Assembly: GCA_018350325.1 (NCBI GenBank)
Contig: JAEVLN010000003.1
Coordinates: 827,985 to 891,984, forward strand
Direction: 5' to 3'
Origin: Globodera rostochiensis
Lineage: Eukaryota; Nematoda; Chromadorea; Rhabditida; Heteroderidae
DNA: 64,000 nucleotides
The notes below the pieces were generated by a model. That model had not been told where the DNA came from and did no database searches. It saw nothing but the letters and a program-made list of their open reading frames with translations. The position numbers and the translations under genes are program-made. Position 1 is the first letter of the stretch; every line of letters starts with the position of its first letter. Below, in pieces: positions 57,501 to 64,000 of this stretch.

Positions 57501-60500
57501 TTGCGGGCGTTGGGCTCGCCTGTGTCAACTGTCGGATGCGCTCGTGCGCACGCTGTGCGGACGGTGACCGACTGCGGTCGGCTCGCGCTCGCGCCAAGGC
57601 ACTGCGCGAACGTTCTTTTCGATCGCGGACTAAAAATTTAATTTAAAACAATTTGAACATTTCAAAGAAACCAAAATTTCCCGAAACTCTTTACTCGAGA
57701 CTAAAATGCCATACTAGCCCCAATACTCGTCGAGTGAAAGACGGCACCTTCAATGGCACGAATCGTCCGTCGTACATCCGTTCGTGGCAGTGGTCCCAGC
57801 GAGACAACAGTTGACGTATGCCGTGGCAATTCCTCCGTGTACAGCATCTCTTCTTCCTGGTACGGGTCGTCGCCGCCTCTGTCCATGCCGTTCATCGTTG
57901 AAGCGGGTGCAGCTGCACGATTCGCATCGATTGTTACAACGGTTGTTGCGCGACGTTGTTGTTGTTGTTGTCTTGGTGGCGCTACTGCTTCCCAATCTTC
58001 GTCCGGCTGGTATTCAGCATCGTCTTCCGTCGGATGATACATGTCGCCGGTCATGCTTCTCGCGGCGGCGGACGCGTGACGCACGCGTCCTGCAGAACCG
58101 CCAGTGGCGTGTCGCTGTCGGCGCGGCATAGCATCCGAAGCTGCTGAACCAGCAGCAAGCTCTTCCGGATGTAACGCACGCGTTCGTGCCCGTCGTACGA
58201 TCACGTTGGGCGCGTGCGGGATGAATCCACCCGCGGGTGGCTTTCTTGCGCCGCCAAATTCCGCTTTAGGTCGATGCGAACCGTCCGGAGATGGCACAAC
58301 GACGCCGGCTGTCTGTCGTTGCACAACATCTTCTAGGGGACCTGCGCCTGAAATCCAAAGACTACCGTAGTCCGCGTCCCGTCCGTCCACAGCGCCTACC
58401 GTGTCCTTTGATTTGCTGCTCAGGTTCATCCGGCACAAAGTCGCGCGTCTCCGATTTGAAGACCGGTTGACGGACCACCGGGACCCAGCGATGTTCATCA
58501 ACTGCATTTCCGTTGACTTGGACGGACAACGGACCGTAATCTTCCACCGGCACGGCCACCGTAGACGGGTTGGGCCACCTGTTGCAATTAAGCCAAAAAT
58601 GCATTAATTGTGAAAGGATGATCGATTAATTTGGTTGATCAAAACAAGAGATTGGTGCATCTACTGCTAATGGTTTGGTTGTTCTACTGTTGTCATACCT
58701 GTACGGCTTCTCCGGGGGCGGCTGCCAGCGCTTGCCGGTCCGCCGAATTTCGACCGGCTGCTCCGGCTTCTCAATGAACTGCGCGCGCCTGCGCAGCAAG
58801 TCGATTTCGAAGCGGTCACGCACCAGCCGCTCTTCGCTCGTCAGAATCTCGTTGCGCTCGTCCACGTGCTCCGTGTCCACGACGTACGTGCGTCGCCAAG
58901 TGATGCTGCCGGGCGACTGCTGCAGCATGTCGTAAGTGGCAGCGGCTCCGTTCGCTGCAGGCGTGAAACGCGCATCGTATGCGAACTCGTCCGCTGCATT
59001 CGGATGCGTCATGAAGCGCGCGTCGTACGCATCGCCAGCATCCGGCGCCATAGGCCGCGTCTCGTAGACGCGCACCGCTGCGACGGACGGCGTCAGCAGC
59101 TGCGATTGCGAATGTGACGTGCCGGGACGATTCGCGGAGGATGCGCTTGTCGATGTTGCATGCTGCTCAGGCTCCGACGCGCCGATGCCCGTGTCCGCGG
59201 GCGATGCTTGTTGTTGTGTTGCGAGTCGTGTAAGCTGATCCTGCTGGAGCTTGACGGCTTGAAACTAAAAGTTGATTAAAAAATTAAAAAAAAGTGTTTA
59301 AAGAATAATTTTGATGATTTCCCACCTGCTTTTCTCGCAGACGCGCGTCACGCTCCGCGCGCTGTCGCTCCGCTTCGGCTTGCATGCGCTCCTGACGCGC
59401 ATACTCTTGCGCGTTGTCTCGCACATTCTTCGGCGGTGGCACTTCCGGCTTCGGACGACGTTGTTGATGATGATCATTGTCCTGGCCAGGGAACGGAGGC
59501 CACACGACAACGAGGCCCTCCTCCTCCCCCGCGTCCTCCTGCTGCTGCTGTAGTCGGTGGTTGTCAGGCCTCTGAAAAAATTTCAGAAATTTATATAAAA
59601 TAAAATTTAGTCGCTACCTGCTCTTGCAGCTGGCGTGTTGTCCATCCGGGCGGCGGCGGCGGGGGAGGCGGTGCCGTGGCATTATTGCTTACAACGGCAC
59701 TTGTTGTTGTTCTGCCCGGGGGAGGCCGGCGGGGTGAGGCGGGCGGCAGCGTGTTATGATGATATGATGGAGTTGTTGGCATCGTTCTGCTAACCTGCAC
59801 ATTTTAAACAATAAGCTTTTCCAATGTCCAAGATCATGTCATGGAACAGAAGCATGATCAGTTCAGTTTAGGCTTACAAATTAGAGCCTGGGTTTGAGGG
59901 TCCGGTCTGGATTTCGATAGAGAACCACGAAAAGCTTGAATCGTCTCGGTAGATTTTGCCGATCGAGATTTCGAGGTGAGATCATCTTGATTGGGCCAAG
60001 TCAATTTTAATGTCCAAAACATTCATTTTGTAATTTTTTTTTTTTGAATTAGAGCATTATTCCTAATAAGTTTAGATCAGTTTTTCAATCAGAACAAATT
60101 CATTCATTTACCGCCGCGCCTGACGGAAGTGCGGTGAGCGGACGCGACGCGCGCCCGTCCGGGCTGAGTTCGTGAAGGCGAAAAAAGGGGCCGTTGAACG
60201 GCACGGACGGGTACAGCTCCGGATGCGGCGAGGGCTGGCGGTGGAGTGCCAAATTCCGCTGCTAAAATTTCAACGATTTTTTGAATTTGTTTGAAAATTA
60301 AAGGAAAAAATGTCAACAAAACTTGGAAGCATTATTGTATTATCTACCAGGAAAAATGTTTACCATGGCCTCATACAGTGCCCGCTGCTCTTCGTCATCA
60401 TCGCCGTCGCCGCCGGTGATGCCAATCTCGCCCCGGTCCTCCCAGTAGTGGCCCGGGTCCTCACCACGCCGTTCCATTGTGTATTGGTGCTGTTGCTGCT

Positions 60501-61292
60501 GTTGTTTTTGTTGCTGTTGATGTTGGTGTTGAGGCTGGCGCAGAATGGACTTTGGCGGTGACGGCTAAATTCAAACATTTTAAAATTTAATCCACAAAAG
60601 TGACACAAAAAAGCGTTGCCATATTTCCGGAAGCCGGCACACCACGCATTACCAGAGAAGCGGCGGAGGACGAAGTCCCTTCAGCAGCCGGCACATGGCG
60701 TTCCATGGCTGCAGTTGACGACCACTCGTGAATGTCGGCACCGTGCTCGCGTGCGACCAGCAAAAAGTCGCGTCGCCTCAGGGGCTGTTGTTGTTGGTAA
60801 TGTTGAGGCGGCACTTCTTCAGCCTGTACAGCTTTGTCTTCCAGTTGCTTGCGACGCTGTTTCGGCACAGGCTTCTTCTATAACAAATAAATTGAATTGT
60901 TCCAAACTTTTAGATTGTTGAGTAAACTTTATCCTCAAAAAGCCCCTACAGCGCCCTACCCCCGGGGTGTTCGAAGGTTCAAAAGCCAGGTAGCGAACAC
61001 ATTTTTCTGTCAATATGTCCATTTCTTCTTCTTCCTCCTCCTCCTCCTCCTCCTCCTCTTTCTTCTCCTCTTCAGATTGAGCATCGGGCAAATTTTCGTA
61101 AATCGGAAAATCCCCGAGGGGCTCAAATGGCTCCAGGCTTTCGGTGATTCGATCGTCGTCGGGGAACAGTTCGGAGCAAGTGGCCGACCCAAGCGGATCT
61201 TCGTCGTCGTGATTTAGACGAATTTGGACGCTGTTTTCGGTGGGGCTGGAACGCACCGATTGCACTACGAGAGGGCGGCGGTGTTGGGACAT
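51581..61292 (-). CDS. Giant Arg/Pro/Gly-rich scaffold-like protein
   Basis: Twenty-one exons on the minus strand: 61292-60960, 60877-60653, 60564-60364, 60261-60112, 59794-59618, 59571-59326, 59264-58699, 58578-58400, 58347-57748, 57629-57448, 57258-56851, 56211-56191, 56087-56031, 55621-55529, 55371-55132, 54057-53899, 53717-53582, 53366-52993, 52942-52632, 52081-52003, 51895-51581; 1683 residues, all phases close. Notable segments: an acidic (Glu)12 run near residue 90, a (Pro)8 block followed by GWTTRQLQEQ, an Arg/Glu coil (QERMQAEAERQRAERDARLR), a conserved-looking block RDRFEIDLLRRRAQFIEKPE with GKRWQPPPEKPYRWP, RGWTTEAPPP, a basic coil (VERRVLRKERRHKSRRMHRS), a poly-Gly/Arg region and ESEFRDARLMRIPGNMDE. 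No catalytic domain or signal peptide. Composition suggests a cytoskeletal or junctional scaffold; family not recognised. Alternatives: a gene end at the stop 56818, and a spliced rather than read-through end after 51820. Confidence 0.65.
54251..54345. repeat. GAGACTCGAG-type MITE-like repeat in intron
   Basis: Starts GGCATGTTCGAGACTC and ends GACTCTCGAACATTCCC, an imperfect inverted pair. The interior has CCCGGGACTCGAGACCGG. No exact target duplication was found at the edges. It lies in the 1.07 kb intron between exons ending 55132 and starting 54057. Confidence 0.65.
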
Positions 61293-63526
61293 AATTTTCG
61301 CTTGAATTCTTATGACAAAATTCAAAATTTGGGAGAAGCCGAGGATTTTAGTGGCTTTTTGTCCCAATAAATTTTGAATCTTTTTGTAATAGAAAGTTGC
61401 GCAGAGCCCGGCGGCGGAGTCCGGTCGCTATTTTCTTGGGATTCACCGGGATTAAATGCGGGATCTGAAGGGATTGATCGGGATCAGGGTTCTCGGGCTC
61501 TAATTTTGCTGAGGAACTTGAAGCAACAGAATAGGAACGCCGGGGGGGGGCTTATATATCAAAATGAAAAATTTTGCTGAAAATCAAATTGGAAACAAAC
61601 AAAAATCAGAGTAAAACGTGTTTAAAAAATGTTCTGAATAAATTGCTTAAATTTTTCAGAATTTTTTTTTGCAATATTTGTAATATTTGGTTCGGGGGGA
61701 AGGACCACTGGGGGGGGGGGGGCGGGAGGCTTTCGCTCTGTCTGAAGCATAAAAAAGGGGGGGCCGTTGCAATTGCCATGGGGGGGGGGGGGGACGGACA
61801 ATTTGCACAGTTGGGGGGCCCAACAGCAGCCGGACCAAGCCCACATTTGGCCACAATATTTGTTTGTTTTTTCTTGGCTGGAGATTTTCCGCATTTTTTT
61901 TGAGGGGGGGGGGCATTATTTGCCAACTCAAAATTTATTTACAAAACATTTTGATAGTAAGTGAATCCGGCCACAAAAAAAAATGTGTGTAACTTTTGAG
62001 AATGATTTGGAAATAAAAAAACGGAACCAAAAAAACATAAAATTTTTGAGCATTTTAACAGAAAAATTGTTAAAAAAGGAATTTAAATAAAATAATATAA
62101 AATATTTAAATGACCAACACTTTTTATGGGCCTCAATTGTCTATCGATTCGATTTGCACACCGGGGCGAATGGACGACATCGCCGCCGGTGTATTTGATC
62201 AAAATATAAAAGGGCCTTCCGCCCGATGCTTTTAAGCACAAAATGATGATACCCAATCAATGTGAATCATAAAGTACACAAACTTCTTCTTCCCATTTGC
62301 GAACCCCAAAAGTTTTGTTCGAGAATTTATTCTGATCACTCAACAATAACAGTGTTTCCTAATTCCTGATCACTTCGAGAAATGCATTTTTGTTCCCGAA
62401 TCCTAGATTATTTATCTCGAACCAAAAAACGGTGATCGTTGTCTTTGTCTGCCCCCGAGCATTAATTAATTAATTAATTAATTACCTTTTCGGTGCCGTT
62501 CAACAACGTTTGATCATGGCACAGTGACGCAACGTCTTCCGGCTGTCGGGCAAAAAGTGTGCGGCGTTGTCGTCGACGTTGTCGGGCCTCCGATGTTTCT
62601 CGGCAACAGAAATCCGATCCTCCGAAACGGCGCTTGGATGGGGACGGGGTGGGGGAGGATAAAGCGTTGAGCTAATCCCCTGGGCGCAGGGCGGACGGAC
62701 ATATAGTCGTCCCCTCGGGGGGTTTTGTGTACTCAATGCTCCCCCCCCCCCCCTCGTCCGTCCTCCAGACATTCTCGGGCAGAACAATGGACACAACGAC
62801 GACGAAGGCCTTTCCTCTGGAGGAGGGGGGGGGGGGGGGGGGGGGAGGGGGAGCTTGTTTTTCTACCTTAGCCTACTCATCACCCCGCCCGGGGGTTGAA
62901 ATTAGCCCCCGAAATTTTGCTTCCGTCCGTCAAGAGTTGCGGAAGATTACAACAGCGGGTTGATCCTGATCGGACCGGGGACAGTTCGTTCAGTCATTCA
63001 GTGAAATCGATTAGAGAACCGTTTGATTGATGGATTCCAAAAGTTGATAAACGTTTGATTTCGAAACGATTTTGCGCTTTTGGCAATTTAAAAACAAATT
63101 TTCTATACAAAAACGAGTCGCCGGATCATCGATCGATCAAATCATTAGGTATAATTTTGATCACAAAATTGGTACGGTTCAGTAGAGGAAAAACTCAGAG
63201 CACAGGCACACACAGTTCAGTGTCGAGACTCAAAACTGTGCAGATCACTTGGACGAGTAAAAAAATTGGAGAGTTTGGTGTGAGAAGGGGAGATGAATGG
63301 AGGGGGGGGGGGCCGGAAGCTCTACCGGTTATCCGGCGGGATCTGGAGAACTTTTTGTGTCGTCAGCAAAAGCATTTTGAGCTGTTTTGTGTTTGTGTGT
63401 GTGTGGTTCTTTGCGTTTCCCCTCGGGGGACACACATAAAGCGTCCCCGCCCCCCTCCCCGAGGGGTAAAGCATCCGCGCACGCGCGTGTGTGATTTGCG
63501 CAAACAGCCTCCAGCGCATGCTTCAC
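61293..63526. other. G/C-run-rich region between minus-strand exons
   Basis: Many long poly-G/C runs (about 61711-61722, 61781-61793, 62741-62754, 62826-62847), a TTAA repeat at 62463-62486, and AT-rich stretches. A minus-strand block at about 62510-62700 is open in two frames and could be an exon, but neither frame can be preferred. It may be intron or spacer. Confidence 0.45.
62463..62486. repeat. (TTAA)n short tandem repeat
   Basis: Consecutive ATTA/TTAA units, six in a row. Confidence 0.8.
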
Positions 63527-63882
63527 CTTTTCTCCTCCTGTCTGGTGCTGATCACTGTCCGCCGAACACCAACTCTCTTCGTCCGTCTCCGTCTCTGCGG
63601 TCTCGGAAGACGAGGACGACGCACTCTCGCGCCATCCCCGCTCCCGCGTCGTGCGGCATCGGCGCCGGCGGTGCCGTCCCGCACTTCGGGAACGCCAACG
63701 ACGGTTATGTTGGTCGGGAGGGTCTTTTTTAGGCTGTTGGAATGATTTCAAATATTTTAAATTTAAACTTTGAATGGCACCTCCAAAATTGTACGCCTCA
63801 GGGGCAATGGTGGAGGCAAAGGAAATTGCTCAGCTTTCACTGGGCGCAATTCGTCCAGCGATTTGCTGCGTCGCATTGATGC
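63527..63882 (-). CDS. Two exons of a minus-strand gene, ends not resolved
   Basis: Exon 63882-63781 follows an acceptor CCCCACAG and reads SMRRSKSLDELRPVKAEQFP then LPPPLPLRRTILE. Exon 63733-63527 reads PKKDPPDQHNRRWRSRSAGR, a run of Arg, then SASSSSSETAETETDEESW and ends at a GT donor. Both are phase 0, so they join cleanly. RRSKSLDEL resembles a basic phosphorylation or 14-3-3-type site. Its upstream exons lie beyond the window. Because the strand, Arg/Pro/acidic composition and phase-0 introns match the large gene starting at 61292, these could be its true 5' exons. Family not recognised. Confidence 0.55.
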
Positions 63883-64000
63883 CTGTGGGGTTTTCTCCGA
63901 AAGGACATTATGCCAAATTTGAATTGAAATTTTTAGAACTTTTACAAGGGAATGTGCCGACAAAAATTCAAAATGTTTTTAAGCCAAAAAGAGGCGCTCC

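Noticed and set aside
61574..61964. Gly/Pro-rich frames on both strands
   Set aside because: Generated by poly-G/C runs in non-coding sequence.
62463..62486. Possible CRISPR-like or origin-like repeat
   Set aside because: A plain TTAA short tandem repeat; no spacers, and the DNA is eukaryotic.

Overview
The window looks like nuclear DNA of a nematode, most likely a plant-parasitic cyst nematode (Heteroderidae). Genes have many short exons with phase-consistent GT-AG introns, some only 34-60 bp. A leftmost gene belongs to an F-box-like family (reading [18 protein letters not shown]) that I know from Globodera and Heterodera assemblies. At least two introns are best explained by GC donors. No prokaryotic, organellar or viral gene was found. 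I built the exon models by hand, checking that each intron boundary keeps the reading frame. Junctions that do not close are stated as such.

Left third (1-22.5 kb): a partial F-box-like gene (-); a tentative small secreted gene (+); an orphan exon (-); a secreted DUF4773-like gene (+); a long secreted Gly/Tyr-rich gene (+); a short membrane protein with a PPAY motif (+); a second Tyr/Gly/Pro-rich secreted gene (-); a costars (STARS/ABRA-type) actin-regulatory gene with a low-complexity tail (-); and a 648-residue secreted protein with a Thr/Gln-rich middle and a ShKT-like cysteine module (+).

Middle (22.7-39 kb): a rhodopsin-like GPCR (-), a repeat-rich gap with an 8-bp-TSD MITE, a large proline-rich protein with a SPOC-like N-terminal domain (+), and a seven-finger C2H2 zinc-finger gene (-) with exactly one finger per exon. 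Two of its introns carry hAT-type MITEs with perfect 8-bp target duplications.

Right part (40-64 kb): two intracellular serpin genes in a ~2.1 kb tandem duplication (+) whose reactive-centre loops have diverged; the RNase P/MRP subunit POP1 (+); a very large Arg/Pro/Gly-rich scaffold-like gene (-, 21 exons); and the cut-off end of another minus-strand gene, possibly the 5' part of the same unit. Spacers are AT-rich with long poly-G/C runs and degenerate GAGACTCGAG-type palindromic repeats.

The genes do not form one pathway. The recurring themes are secreted or matrix-type proteins, a tandem protease-inhibitor pair, and small DNA transposons sitting in introns.
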